Shown: positions 8,628 to 17,434 of the stretch, one piece after another
How positions within the stretch are numbered: the first letter of the stretch is position 1
Layout of the letters: each line of letters opens with the position of its first letter
Source of the DNA: Vibrio sp. Y2-5
GTDB lineage: Bacteria > Pseudomonadota > Gammaproteobacteria > Enterobacterales > Vibrionaceae
Length of the DNA: 64,000 nt
Reading direction: 5' to 3'
Assembly (NCBI RefSeq): GCF_014596725.1
Contig: NZ_JACVEG010000001.1
Location: 186,001-250,000 of the forward strand
The notes under the pieces: generated by a model
Told to the model about the DNA's origin: nothing
Seen by the model: the letters and a program-made list of their open reading frames with translations, nothing else
Databases searched by the model: none
Position numbers and translations under genes: made by a program

Positions 8628-8664
8628 AAAAAGGAGAGAAAGTGAATTTAGGCTCACTTTCTCT
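8628..8664 (-). terminator. Terminator between gabT and the mocR-type gene
   Basis: Perfect 11-bp stem (AGAGAAAGTGA and complement), 8-nt loop, then CC and a T5 run on the reverse strand. It begins 8 bp beyond the gabT stop, so the regulator gene is separated from, or only reached by read-through of, the gab transcript. Confidence 0.7.
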
Positions 8665-8671
8665 ATACATT

Positions 8672-9943
8672 TTATATAAGCGACTGTAGTTGCGTTTTTA
8701 CTATTTCCAGCCCTTTTGACACTAATTCTGGCTCAATTGTTAACGGTGGAAGGAAGCGAATAACGTTACCTTTTACGCCACAAGAAAGAAGAATGAGACC
8801 TTGCTGGTTACTCTTTAATACCAGTTGTTTAGTCAGATCTGCAAGCGGTTGTCCGGTGGTTGGATCATTAAGCTCAATCGCGATCATAGCGCCAACCTGA
8901 CGAATATCACCGATATGAGGGATTTCTTTTTGCAGTACAGTCAGTATTTCTTTGAATTGCTGACCAACATGTTGAGCACGTTCGCATAAGTTATCTTCTT
9001 TAATGATGCTGATAACTTCTAATGCAGCGCGACATGCCAGCGGCGAGCCTGCGTAAGTACCGCCGATACCGCCAGGGTTTGCTGAATCCATAATTTCAGC
9101 TTTACCCACAACCCCTGATAGAGGGAAACCGCCAGCAATGCCTTTTGCCATAGTGATTAAATCTGGTTTTGCATCGAAATATTCACACGCAAAAAGTTTA
9201 CCTGTGCGTGCAAAGCCAGTTTGAATTTCATCACAGATAAGTACTATTCCGTGTTGGTCACAGATATTACGCAATTCACTGACCCATGCGTTTGGCGCTT
9301 GATAGAAACCACCTTCGCCCTGAATTGGCTCAAAAATGATCGCAGCAACACGAGATGGTTCAATATCACAGGCAAATAAATCCGCTAACGCAGACAAGCT
9401 TTGTTGTTCGCTAACACCGTGGTATTGGTTTGGATAAGGCAGGTGGTAAATTTCATTTGGAAAAGGCCCGAAGCCCGCTTTGTATGGCGCTACTTTACCT
9501 GTTAGTCCCATACATAAGTTGGTACGACCGTGAAATCCACCTTTAAAAGCAATGACGCCACTGCGTCCCGTGTGTGCACGAGCAAATTTTATGGCATTTT
9601 CAACTGCTTCAGCTCCCGTTGTAAGAAATGCCGCTTTTTTATCAAAGTCGCCCGGTGCGATTTCTACCACTTTCTCGGCCAGTTCGACAAAGCTGGTGTA
9701 TGGGGTAACCATTGAACAGGTATGACTGAACAACTCTAGTTGCTCTTTTACTGCTGCCACTATTCGTGGGTTTGAGTGACCTGTGTTGTTAACTGCAATA
9801 CCAGCCGCGAAGTCAATATACTCTTTACCTTCAATATCAGTAATTAGAGCGTTTTCAGCTTTTGCCGCATAAATCGGTGCAAGGTTTGCCATTCCCTTTG
9901 CGACAACTTTTTCCTTGCGGCTTTGCCATTCCATATTGGTCAT
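8672..9943 (-). CDS. gabT: GabT, 4-aminobutyrate aminotransferase
   Basis: PLP-dependent class III aminotransferase of 423 residues (E. coli GabT 426). It moves the amino group of GABA to 2-oxoglutarate, giving succinate semialdehyde and glutamate. Visible motifs: TTGAEAVENAIK (phosphate-binding region), GGFHGRT, FEPIQGEGGF, the cofactor aspartate in CDEIQTGFARTG, and the Schiff-base lysine in MAKGIAGGFPLSG. The ATG has AAGGA 8 bp upstream. It lies 47 bp after gabD in the same direction and completes the GABA shunt with it. A terminator follows directly. Confidence 0.92.
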   Translation of the reverse strand: MTNMEWQSRKEKVVAKGMANLAPIYAAKAENALITDIEGKEYIDFAAGIAVNNTGHSNPRIVAAVKEQLELFSHTCSMVTPYTSFVELAEKVVEIAPGDFDKKAAFLTTGAEAVENAIKFARAHTGRSGVIAFKGGFHGRTNLCMGLTGKVAPYKAGFGPFPNEIYHLPYPNQYHGVSEQQSLSALADLFACDIEPSRVAAIIFEPIQGEGGFYQAPNAWVSELRNICDQHGIVLICDEIQTGFARTGKLFACEYFDAKPDLITMAKGIAGGFPLSGVVGKAEIMDSANPGGIGGTYAGSPLACRAALEVISIIKEDNLCERAQHVGQQFKEILTVLQKEIPHIGDIRQVGAMIAIELNDPTTGQPLADLTKQLVLKSNQQGLILLSCGVKGNVIRFLPPLTIEPELVSKGLEIVKTQLQSLI

Positions 9944-9990
9944 ATTTGATTGTCCTTATTCAGTGGTTATCGGTCAGTTGCTAACGAGGA

Positions 9991-11418
9991 TTAAAAGCCG
10001 CCGAAACAGAGATACTTAACGTTTAAATATTCATCGATGCCTTGTTTGGCACCTTCACGGCCAAAGCCCGATTGTTTTACGCCGCCAAAAGGAGCTACTT
10101 CATTTGAAATTAGCCCTTCATTGATGCCAACCATGCCATATTCAAGTTTTTCCGCGATGTTGAAGGCACGTTTGATATTTTCGGTATAGAAGTAACTTGC
10201 CAGACCGTAGATAGTGTCATTGGCTTTTTCGACCAGTTCCTGGTCATGAGAGAAGCGAATGATCGGAGCGACAGGGCCAAAAAGTTCGGTTTGGGTAATA
10301 TCCATGTCTTGAGTTACTTCAGTCAGAACGGTTGGCTGAACAAACAGCCCTTGCTCTGATTTACCACCCAGAACGATTTTTGCACCTTGTTTAACGGCAT
10401 TATCGATATAGCCAAGAACACTCTTCTTCGCTTTGATATCCACTAGCGGTCCAATGTTAACGCCCGGTTCAAGGCCGTTGCCCATTTTTAACTCAGCAAC
10501 CGCAGCGGTGAATTTTTCGACGAACTGCTCGTAAATACCATCTTGTACATAGAAGCGGTTAGCACACACACAGGTTTGTCCTGCGTTGCGGAATTTAGAA
10601 GCAATTGCTCCTTTTACTGCCTGCTCAACATTGGCATCGTCAAAGACGATGAATGGTGCATTACCACCCAATTCCATTGATGTACGTTTAATGGTATCCG
10701 CACATTGATTGATCAGATTTCGACCCACTTCGGTTGAGCCTGTAAATGACAGCTTTTTGATATCTTCATGAGTACAAAGAATTTCACCCACAGCCACAGA
10801 AGAGTGGTTGTTCACTATGATCAGCAAGTCTTTTGGCAAACCAGCCTGATAGGCGAGTTCTGCTGCTGCGTAGGCAGAAAGTGGCGTCTGATTTGCTGGT
10901 TTCACAATGAAACTACAACCTGCAGCTAAAGCAGGGGCGGCTTTACGGGTAATCATTGCAATTGGGAAATTCCAAGGTGTAATGGCTGCCGCGATACCAA
11001 TAGGTTGTTTTATCGTCATCAGGCGTTTATCGCCGGTAGGTGAAGGAATGGTCTCGCCGTAAACGCGTTTACCTTCTTCTGCAAACCACTGAATAAATGA
11101 TGCGCCGTACATCACTTCCCCTTTTGCCTCTGCTAAAGGTTTGCCTTGTTCAAGAGTCATGATACGAGCCAAATCATCAGCATTCTGTACCATCAAATCG
11201 TACCAACGCTTCAGAATCACTGAACGCTCAGCAGCCGTTTTTTGCTGCCAGAGGATTTGAGCTTGTTTCGAATCTTGTATTAACGAGTGAATGGTTTGTG
11301 TATCTACTGACGGGATATAAGCAAGAACTTCATCAGTCGCTGGGTTAATGACAGCAATCGCTTCGTCACTCTCAGGACAAGTCGCATTAAGGAGTGATTT
11401 GTTAATGATTTGGTCCAT
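9991..11418 (-). CDS. gabD: GabD, succinate-semialdehyde dehydrogenase
   Basis: NAD(P)+-dependent aldehyde dehydrogenase of 475 residues that oxidises succinate semialdehyde to succinate. The catalytic cysteine is in NAGQTCVCANR and the general-base glutamate in MELGGNAP; the cofactor motif PWNFPIAM and FTGSTEVG are intact. Similarity is to the GabD/SSADH group (KRLMTIKQPIGI, GPLVD). The ATG at 11418 has AGAGA upstream and matches the family N-terminus; an in-frame ATG at 11475 would add 19 residues and run through the putative operator. It has its own promoter region, since a terminator separates it from patD. Confidence 0.92.
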   Translation of the reverse strand: MDQIINKSLLNATCPESDEAIAVINPATDEVLAYIPSVDTQTIHSLIQDSKQAQILWQQKTAAERSVILKRWYDLMVQNADDLARIMTLEQGKPLAEAKGEVMYGASFIQWFAEEGKRVYGETIPSPTGDKRLMTIKQPIGIAAAITPWNFPIAMITRKAAPALAAGCSFIVKPANQTPLSAYAAAELAYQAGLPKDLLIIVNNHSSVAVGEILCTHEDIKKLSFTGSTEVGRNLINQCADTIKRTSMELGGNAPFIVFDDANVEQAVKGAIASKFRNAGQTCVCANRFYVQDGIYEQFVEKFTAAVAELKMGNGLEPGVNIGPLVDIKAKKSVLGYIDNAVKQGAKIVLGGKSEQGLFVQPTVLTEVTQDMDITQTELFGPVAPIIRFSHDQELVEKANDTIYGLASYFYTENIKRAFNIAEKLEYGMVGINEGLISNEVAPFGGVKQSGFGREGAKQGIDEYLNVKYLCFGGF

Positions 11419-11479
11419 GTTTGTGTCTCTTTTGTAGTCTGTTGTATGCATAGTAGTCTCAAAACTCAGCGTCATCTAA

Positions 11480-11509
11480 GTACCAGTTGTGTCAAAACTG
11501 TGGTACCAG
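11480..11509. promoter_or_regulatory. Paired GTACCAG motifs in the gabD promoter region
   Basis: GTACCAG occurs twice as a direct repeat (11480-11486 and 11503-11509), 23 bp start to start, about 60-90 bp before the gabD ATG. Bacillus GabR is known to bind direct repeats of ATACCA, so these are plausible sites for the MocR-type regulator. Very similar paired sites occur before the TRAP operon at 17296-17327. Function is inferred. Confidence 0.4.
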
Positions 11510-11546
11510 ACGTTGAGTTTGCTTGTGCTTTGATACTAGTGATGCT

Positions 11547-11592
11547 TAAAAAAGTTCGCAGCCCTCTGGAAGAGATAGGAAAGGGCTGCGAA
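11547..11592 (-). terminator. Terminator of patD
   Basis: Perfect 11-bp stem TTCGCAGCCCT/AGGGCTGCGAA with a 16-nt loop, followed on the reverse strand by C and a T6 run. It begins 11 bp after the patD stop and separates patD from gabD. Confidence 0.88.
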
Positions 11593-11602
11593 CAATTGGA
11601 AG

Positions 11603-13036
11603 TTAGAGTGCGATCATGACGTGTTTGGTAACCAGATAGTCAGAGATAGCTTCTGCTGACAGGTCCTTACCAAAACCAGATTGTTTAAAGCCGCCATGTG
11701 GGGTTTCAGAGGTTAAAGGTAGATGATCATTAACCCATACGGTGCCAAAAGTTAAATCACGGGTGAAACGCATCGCTCTGTGAACGTCTTTTGTAAAGAC
11801 TGAAGAGGCGAGACCATATTTCACATCGTTTGCCATCTTCAGCGCTTCGTCATCGGTTGAGAATTTTTGAATCGTTAGTACGGGACCAAAGATTTCTTCC
11901 TGAACAATTTCGGAATCCTGATCAACATCGGCAATCAGTGTCGGGCAGAAATAATGTCCCGGTTGTTTCAGTGAAATGCCACCGACTAGGATGGTTGCAC
12001 CGGCTTGTTTAGCTCGCTCAACAAACCCTTCAACAGTTTGTTTGTGCGCTTCAGAGATCATTGAACCAATCATGGTGTCACTGGCAAATGGGTCGCCAAT
12101 TTTGAAATTTTTGGTTGCTTTAACCAAAGCTTCTACCGTTTGGTTATAGATAGATTCGTGGATTAGAACTCGTGTTGCTGCCGTGCAATCCTGACCAGAA
12201 TTCAGAAACCCACCCACAGTGGCTTTTTCCGCAACCAAATCGATATCGGCATCTTCAAATACGATTAAAGGTGCTTTGCCACCTAGTTCCAGATGAACAC
12301 GTTTTAAGGTATCTGCGGCAGATTTCATTACCGCTTTACCAGTTCGGCTTGAACCTGTCAGGCTGACCATTTGTACATCAGGGTGTGATGTCAGAGCTTC
12401 GCCCGGAAGGCTGCCGCCACTTAGGATATTAAGCACGCCATCCGGAAGACCTGCTTGTTTTGATATTTCCCCCAGAAGAAGTGAAGTTCTTGGCGTGATT
12501 GGAGCTGGTTTTAAAATGGAAGTACAACCTGCCGCTAAAGCTGGGCCGATTTTCCAGATGGCCATTAGTAACGGGTAGTTCCATGGTGCAATTCCTACCG
12601 TGACTCCGCAAGGTTCTCTTCTTAATATAGAAGTATAACCTTCAGCATATTCGCCAGCGGCTGCGCCATGTAAATCACGAGCCGCGGCTGCAAAGAAGCG
12701 TAAGTTGTCGATCGCAAAAGGTACATCACCGCCCGCGCTGACAAACTCATAAGGTTTGCCGGTATCTTCTGATTCAATACGAGCAAACTCTTCACTACGA
12801 GCTTCAATTAAATCTGCCATCTTAGCCAGTACCGCTGAGCGTTGTGCTGGCGTTTTCTTAGACCAGCGACCATCTTCGAATGCCGTTTTCGCCGCTGCTA
12901 CCGCTAGATTGACATCTTCTAGGCCTGCATTGGGGACAGTATCAATAATTTCCCCTGTTGCGGGGTTCTCAACATCTAACACTGCTCCACTAATTGCGTC
13001 GCAAGCTTGTCCGTTAATCCATAGTTTGTAAGTCAT
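11603..13036 (-). CDS. patD: PatD-like gamma-aminobutyraldehyde dehydrogenase
   Basis: NAD+-dependent aldehyde dehydrogenase of 477 residues, closest by eye to E. coli PatD/YdcW (474 residues): shared features include the RFFA.AAR segment, the AAGEY run and the RR-P-GV block. It would oxidise 4-aminobutanal, the product of putrescine transamination, to GABA. The catalytic Cys is in NSGQDCTAATR and the base Glu in LELGGKAP. The ATG has AAGGA upstream. Betaine-aldehyde dehydrogenases are close relatives, but a patA gene in the same cluster favours PatD. It follows the antiporter gene with a 90-bp gap. Confidence 0.85.
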   Translation of the reverse strand: MTYKLWINGQACDAISGAVLDVENPATGEIIDTVPNAGLEDVNLAVAAAKTAFEDGRWSKKTPAQRSAVLAKMADLIEARSEEFARIESEDTGKPYEFVSAGGDVPFAIDNLRFFAAAARDLHGAAAGEYAEGYTSILRREPCGVTVGIAPWNYPLLMAIWKIGPALAAGCTSILKPAPITPRTSLLLGEISKQAGLPDGVLNILSGGSLPGEALTSHPDVQMVSLTGSSRTGKAVMKSAADTLKRVHLELGGKAPLIVFEDADIDLVAEKATVGGFLNSGQDCTAATRVLIHESIYNQTVEALVKATKNFKIGDPFASDTMIGSMISEAHKQTVEGFVERAKQAGATILVGGISLKQPGHYFCPTLIADVDQDSEIVQEEIFGPVLTIQKFSTDDEALKMANDVKYGLASSVFTKDVHRAMRFTRDLTFGTVWVNDHLPLTSETPHGGFKQSGFGKDLSAEAISDYLVTKHVMIAL

Positions 13037-13096
13037 CTTAAAATCCTTTTTGGCTGGTTTGTTGCGGTGAGCTCTTCTTTAACAGCTTGTGCAACA

Positions 13097-13117
13097 GCCC
13101 CGGATATCATCCGGGGC
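13097..13117. other. Intercistronic hairpin between antiporter gene and patD
   Basis: Perfect 9-bp stem GCCCCGGAT/ATCCGGGGC with a 3-nt loop and no T-run on the reverse strand. More likely an mRNA-processing or stabilising hairpin within an operon than a terminator. Confidence 0.55.
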
Positions 13118-13125
13118 GCTAGTAA

Positions 13126-14667
13126 TTAAGCGTAAGCAAAGCCCAAAGCTAGGAAGGCGCATACCGCTAATACGGCACCTAGTAAGGCGTATGGGAACTG
13201 CGTGAAGGCATGAGACATTGGTGAGCAACCTGAACCTTGAGCTGCCAATATTGACGAGTCACTGAAGAAACATGAGTGGCTACCAAATGATGACGCGGAT
13301 AATAGTGCTCCAATAACGAGCGGCATATGAACATCAAGGTGCTGTGCGATTGGCACTACGATTGGAATAGCGATAACAAACACGCCCCAACTTGAAGCTG
13401 TACCGAATACAATCAGTGCCAGAAGAACAAATACGATAGCAGGGTAAGTTGCCTGATTAAGATAAGGTGTCACCGATTCTATGATGTATTGAGTCATCCC
13501 CAGAGAATCATTGATCTCTTTAAGTAAGAAGCCACCGATTACTGTAGAAAGAGGGTAGAGCATGGTGTTGAAGCCTTCGAAAAGGGCGTCAACTTGCTGC
13601 TCAAGAGATAAAAGACCTTGCATGTAGTAAAGAAGAATAGTGATAGCACTAGTAATGATTATGCCTTTTAAAAGGTCTATATCGTAGTAAACCGTAGACG
13701 CTACCAGCAAAGCCACAGGGAAAAAGAAATTAAATAGCTGAACATTCATGCTTAAGTTCTTTTTCGCTTTTGATTTGCTCTTTAGCTCTTCACCCTGGAA
13801 ATCAGGTGGTACAGGCTGGCCGTTTTTAGCGCGTTGTTCTGCTTTTTTCATTGGACCGAAATCACCAATGATGCCAGCAGCAACAAGTAATGCGATGATA
13901 AGTGCAATCCAAGCGTATGCCATAAAAGGAATTGACGATACGTACAGGCTCATACCTTGAGATTCTTCTGCAACATTACTTTCTTCCAGTAAGCCAGCGA
14001 AGAATACTGCCCAAGTTGAAATTGGCACGATAACGCACATCGGAGCCGCTGCTGAGTCAATCAGGTATGCCACTTTTTCTCGTGAAACTTGGTAGAAATC
14101 GGTGAGTTTTTTCACTGACGATGAAACTGCAAGACAGCTTAAGTAATCATCAATAAATATCACCCCACCAAGTACAACAGTGGCGATAGTTGATTGACGG
14201 CGGGATTTGATTTTGGTTTTTAACCACTCAGTAAACCCATCTAAACAGTTGCTGATTTCAAGTATTCGAATGAACCCACCCATCAATCCACAGACCAGAA
14301 CGATCCATACAATGGTTTCGTCGCCCATGACGTTAGAAATATTTTCAGCAAGCGGAGAAATAAGATTGTCTGGGCTAAGCATGATGAGGCCAGCAACAGC
14401 GCCAGCGAGCATAGATTCAAATGGTCGGCGAGACCAAATAGCGATAGCCAGAACAGAAAGTGTTGGGAGGATGGATTTCCAGCCCCAAGGCGTTCCTTCT
14501 TCATGGGTGTTGGATAGTAACCAGAATACGGCAAATAGAGCGACAGTCATTACCACCGTCATAAATGGTTTACTGGAGTACATGTCTTTGATCGACGTAT
14601 TGAGGTCGGTTTCGCTACTTATTTTGTCGACGGGGACGTCTTTTATTGTATCGCTGATATCTGTCAT
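13126..14667 (-). CDS. NhaC-family Na+/H+ antiporter-like transporter
   Basis: Polytopic inner-membrane protein of about 513 residues with some 10-12 hydrophobic segments. It has the NhaC-superfamily pattern, including SCLAVSSSVKKLTDFY, FGTASSWGVFVIAIPIVVP and SASSFGSHSCFFSDSSILAA. Family members exchange Na+ for H+ or for organic ions; related proteins exchange metabolites. Being between patA and patD, it may move putrescine, GABA or a related ion, which is inference. The ATG at 14667 is preceded by AGGGA and begins MTDISDTIKD; an in-frame start 10 codons upstream (14697) is less likely. Confidence 0.8.
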   Translation of the reverse strand: MTDISDTIKDVPVDKISSETDLNTSIKDMYSSKPFMTVVMTVALFAVFWLLSNTHEEGTPWGWKSILPTLSVLAIAIWSRRPFESMLAGAVAGLIMLSPDNLISPLAENISNVMGDETIVWIVLVCGLMGGFIRILEISNCLDGFTEWLKTKIKSRRQSTIATVVLGGVIFIDDYLSCLAVSSSVKKLTDFYQVSREKVAYLIDSAAAPMCVIVPISTWAVFFAGLLEESNVAEESQGMSLYVSSIPFMAYAWIALIIALLVAAGIIGDFGPMKKAEQRAKNGQPVPPDFQGEELKSKSKAKKNLSMNVQLFNFFFPVALLVASTVYYDIDLLKGIIITSAITILLYYMQGLLSLEQQVDALFEGFNTMLYPLSTVIGGFLLKEINDSLGMTQYIIESVTPYLNQATYPAIVFVLLALIVFGTASSWGVFVIAIPIVVPIAQHLDVHMPLVIGALLSASSFGSHSCFFSDSSILAAQGSGCSPMSHAFTQFPYALLGAVLAVCAFLALGFAYA

Positions 14668-14770
14668 AAATATTTCCCTATATTTAGAAACGCTCATTTT
14701 TATTGGATTACTCGGACAAAAGAAGGGCTTCCAATACCAAACTTTTGCTGGCCGTTATTCATGTGAATTT

Positions 14771-14799
14771 GCAAAAGCGGGCATGTATATATGCCCGCT
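14771..14799 (-). terminator. Weak terminator after patA
   Basis: Stem AGCGGGCAT/ATGCCCGCT, 5-nt loop, T4 on the reverse strand. It begins 8 bp beyond the patA stop. The short T-tract suggests partial termination with read-through into the antiporter gene. Confidence 0.6.
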
Positions 14800-14806
14800 A
14801 GCTTGA

Positions 14807-16162
14807 TTAGAATGATTTCATTACGTCTTCGAGTTCGACTAAGAATTTGTCGATGAGGTCGTAAGAGATGTTTAGAGCTGGTTCTATACGAACGACTTCT
14901 GAATTGTTCAGGGTACCTGCAATCAGAATTCCGCGTTTAAATAATCCGGAAACGACTTTAAAACCCACTTTGTCATCGGCGAACACCATACCCAGCAGAA
15001 GCCCTTTACCCGTTACGTCTTTAAGCACTTCCGGATATTGCTTTTGCAGTTCACCAAGTTTACGTTTTATGTATTCGCCTTTATCTGCAGCTTGACCTGC
15101 GAGGTCTTCTTCAAGCAGTACAGATATTTGTGCCAGAGCCGCTGCACAAGCAATAGGGTTTCCACCTGTAGTGGTTGTGTGCATGAATGGGTTTGGCTCA
15201 AGTACTTTCCACACTTTTGCACTGGCAAAGAAGCCAGACATTGCAATCACACCGCCACCTAGGGCTTTACCAAAGCACATGATGTCAGGAGTTACGTTCC
15301 AGTGGTCAACACCGAATAGTTTACCGGTACGGCCAAAGCCAGTCTGAACTTCGTCAGCGATAAGCAGAACTTCATATTTATCACAGATTTCACGTAGACG
15401 TGGCCAGTAATCATCAGGTGGAACAATGGCGCCAGCTTCACCTTGAATCGGTTCTGCAATCACAGCAGCAATGCCATCACCCACTTCAAGCGCGGCTTGT
15501 AATTGTGCCTCTACTGCATCTGCGTCTCCGTAAGGAACGTGTCTCACTCCGTCTAAAAGACGACCAACAGGTTCGCGATACACTGATTTACCAAGCAGTG
15601 ACAGAGCACCAAGAGATTTACCGTGGAATGCTTTCAATGTTGAAATAAAGCCTTTTTTGCCGGTATACATTTTGGCAAGCTTCATTGCACCATCGACTGC
15701 TTCTGTACCTGAGTTGGCAAAGAATCCATATTGAATATCGCCCGGTGTTAATTTCGCGATAACTTTCGCCAGATGCGCACGCAATGGATCGAGCATTTCC
15801 TGGCTGTACTGAGGGCTACGATCTAACTGTGCTTTTGCTGCAGCAACAATTTTCGGGTGACGGATACCTGGTGAGTACAAACCAAATCCACCTAACATGT
15901 CGATGAATTCGCGTCCCAGTACATCTTTAAGAATGGAACCTTGTCCTGACCAGTCTGTTAACGCAATGCCTTCGGTTTCAGTTACTGACTTGCGATATTC
16001 TAAAAATCCTTTATTGATATGGTTTTTGAAGTTGTCATACGTGCTTTCAGCAATCCACGTTCGTTCTTCATTATTGATGTCTTGTTCGTTTTTAGAAAGC
16101 AGATTAATCATTTTGCTTGCTTCTAAAAACGCATCATCGATGTTGCGTTTTGACATGTCCAT
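14807..16162 (-). CDS. patA: PatA-like putrescine aminotransferase
   Basis: Class III PLP aminotransferase of 451 residues, strongly resembling E. coli PatA/YgjG (459 residues): GFLEYRKSVT near the N-terminus, SQE.LDPLRA.LAK, AFHGKSLGALS, and the C-terminal AGTLNN..-RIEP block that sets this subgroup apart from GabT and ornithine aminotransferases. It transfers an amino group of putrescine to 2-oxoglutarate, giving 4-aminobutanal (which cyclises to pyrroline). The cofactor Asp is in ADEVQTGFGRTG and the Schiff-base Lys in CFGKALGGG. The ATG has AAGGT at 7 bp. It is divergent from the lysR gene across a 150-bp shared promoter region. Confidence 0.9.
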   Translation of the reverse strand: MDMSKRNIDDAFLEASKMINLLSKNEQDINNEERTWIAESTYDNFKNHINKGFLEYRKSVTETEGIALTDWSGQGSILKDVLGREFIDMLGGFGLYSPGIRHPKIVAAAKAQLDRSPQYSQEMLDPLRAHLAKVIAKLTPGDIQYGFFANSGTEAVDGAMKLAKMYTGKKGFISTLKAFHGKSLGALSLLGKSVYREPVGRLLDGVRHVPYGDADAVEAQLQAALEVGDGIAAVIAEPIQGEAGAIVPPDDYWPRLREICDKYEVLLIADEVQTGFGRTGKLFGVDHWNVTPDIMCFGKALGGGVIAMSGFFASAKVWKVLEPNPFMHTTTTGGNPIACAAALAQISVLLEEDLAGQAADKGEYIKRKLGELQKQYPEVLKDVTGKGLLLGMVFADDKVGFKVVSGLFKRGILIAGTLNNSEVVRIEPALNISYDLIDKFLVELEDVMKSF

Positions 16163-16280
16163 TTTGTCTACCTTTTACTTTCTATTGAGTTAACTTTTGC
16201 ATTCTTATGCAGTAATTCCGTGTCTTTTTTTAACTTAGCCAGTAAATTAGATGATGAAAAATGGGTTATTATCATATTTC

Positions 16281-16297
16281 TATGAATAATATTCATA
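16281..16297. promoter_or_regulatory. LysR-type T-N11-A palindrome at the lysR promoter
   Basis: A 17-bp perfect palindrome apart from its centre base (TATGAATA-A-TATTCATA) contains the LysR consensus T-N11-A at 16283-16295. It ends 15 bp before the GTG start of the divergent lysR gene, which fits autorepression and control of patA from the shared region. Binding is inferred. Confidence 0.55.
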
Positions 16298-16312
16298 ACA
16301 TGGAAGGTTGCT

Positions 16313-17206
16313 GTGAATCTGGACTTAAATCAGCTAAGGATACTCATCGCGTTAGATGATGAACGGAATATGACTAAAGCTGCCAAACGCCTTTATGTCA
16401 GTCAGTCGGCTGCAAGTCATAACTTGGCAAAGCTGCGGGATAGATTTAATGATCCGCTTTTCGTACGAACCAGTCGAGGTATGGAGCCAACACCATTCAC
16501 AGTAAATATGTTGCCGTTACTGAGAATGGGGGTTACAAACATAGAACGTGCAGCAGATATGCAGTCAACGTTTGATCCTCTGGCTGATGCACATACTTTT
16601 TACATCGGTGCTTGTGACTATTTTGAATTTGTTGCCATGCCTTTGCTTGCTGAGGCGTTTGTAGAAAAAGCACCGAATATTCGATTGTCCATCGATATTA
16701 ATTCTGAGCACGTAAAAATGGACAGGGTGGAAAGCGGGCGCTTAGACATGCACGTTGGAGTGGATGATTTACCCGTTGCTGTGTCCCACAATTTTAATCG
16801 TTGGGACTGGATTTCAGACCGTTATGTCGCTGTGGTACCGAAGTGGCGTAATATTCCAGATAAACTCTCAACAATAGAGTTTGCTAGTGAGAGTCAACTT
16901 CACTTGCCTATTACTTCTAATGCGTCAGATGTGATTGATAATTGGCTTCATGATCAAAGTCTTTATCGCAATATACATATGGTCACACAGAGTTATGTTA
17001 TCGGTGGGATGATAAGCGCCAGAACTGGTATGTTATTCCCTGTCCCTGTTAGGGTTGCTCATTTACTGACTGAGATGATACCGCTGAAGGTGATAGAGCT
17101 TCCGGAAGATATTCCACCGTTGGAGCTAAGTATCATTACTCACAAACTATACGATTACCAAGAATCTATACAGTGGATGATTTCTCAAGTATTAGCGATT
17201 CGGTGA
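16313..17206 (+). CDS. LysR-family transcriptional regulator
   Basis: 297-residue LysR-type regulator. The N-terminal winged helix (LDLNQLRILIALDDE, then MTKAAKRLYVSQSAASHNLAKL, about residues 2-40) is followed by FVRTSRGMEPT and a periplasmic-binding-like ligand domain (about 90-297). The start is GTG with GGAAGG upstream; no ATG in this frame fits. It sits between the divergent patA gene and the TRAP operon, so either or both are likely targets. The ligand is unknown; a putrescine-pathway intermediate or the TRAP substrate is reasonable. Confidence 0.88.
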   Translation: MNLDLNQLRILIALDDERNMTKAAKRLYVSQSAASHNLAKLRDRFNDPLFVRTSRGMEPTPFTVNMLPLLRMGVTNIERAADMQSTFDPLADAHTFYIGACDYFEFVAMPLLAEAFVEKAPNIRLSIDINSEHVKMDRVESGRLDMHVGVDDLPVAVSHNFNRWDWISDRYVAVVPKWRNIPDKLSTIEFASESQLHLPITSNASDVIDNWLHDQSLYRNIHMVTQSYVIGGMISARTGMLFPVPVRVAHLLTEMIPLKVIELPEDIPPLELSIITHKLYDYQESIQWMISQVLAIR

Positions 17207-17295
17207 TGCTTGTATTTCACTGAAATATTCATTTTGAGTAGCATAAAAGCTTGTAGATGGTTAGGTAATTAACTTTTCTCTCCCTAGAACTCTAT

Positions 17296-17327
17296 TGGTA
17301 CCAGCGAAGAAGTTGGCGCTGGTACCA
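17296..17327. promoter_or_regulatory. Paired TGGTACCA motifs / inverted repeat upstream of the TRAP operon
   Basis: TGGTACCAGCG (17296-17306) and its exact complement CGCTGGTACCA (17317-17327) form an 11-bp inverted repeat with a 10-nt spacer and no T-run. The two self-palindromic GGTACC cores are 24 bp apart, almost the spacing of the GTACCAG pair before gabD. This suggests a protein operator rather than a terminator, though a lysR 3' hairpin cannot be excluded. It lies about 110-140 bp before dctP. Confidence 0.45.
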
Positions 17328-17434
17328 TAACAACTTCACCTCTGGCACTGTCCCATTCCAAATCCGTTCTTCATATTTAGCTAAGACATAATTCGCTAAC
17401 AAAAGTGTAACAATGTGAGAAAGAGGGATTTCTT

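Noticed and set aside
14207..14806. 199-codon open frame on the forward strand
   Set aside because: It lies opposite the antiporter gene, whose membrane-protein sequence is clearly coding. It has no domain, and codon use matches an antisense shadow.
17329..17434. Sigma-54 promoter before dctP (TGGCAC near 17344)
   Set aside because: The matching -12 element (TTGCA) at the required spacing is missing; CATTC is there instead.
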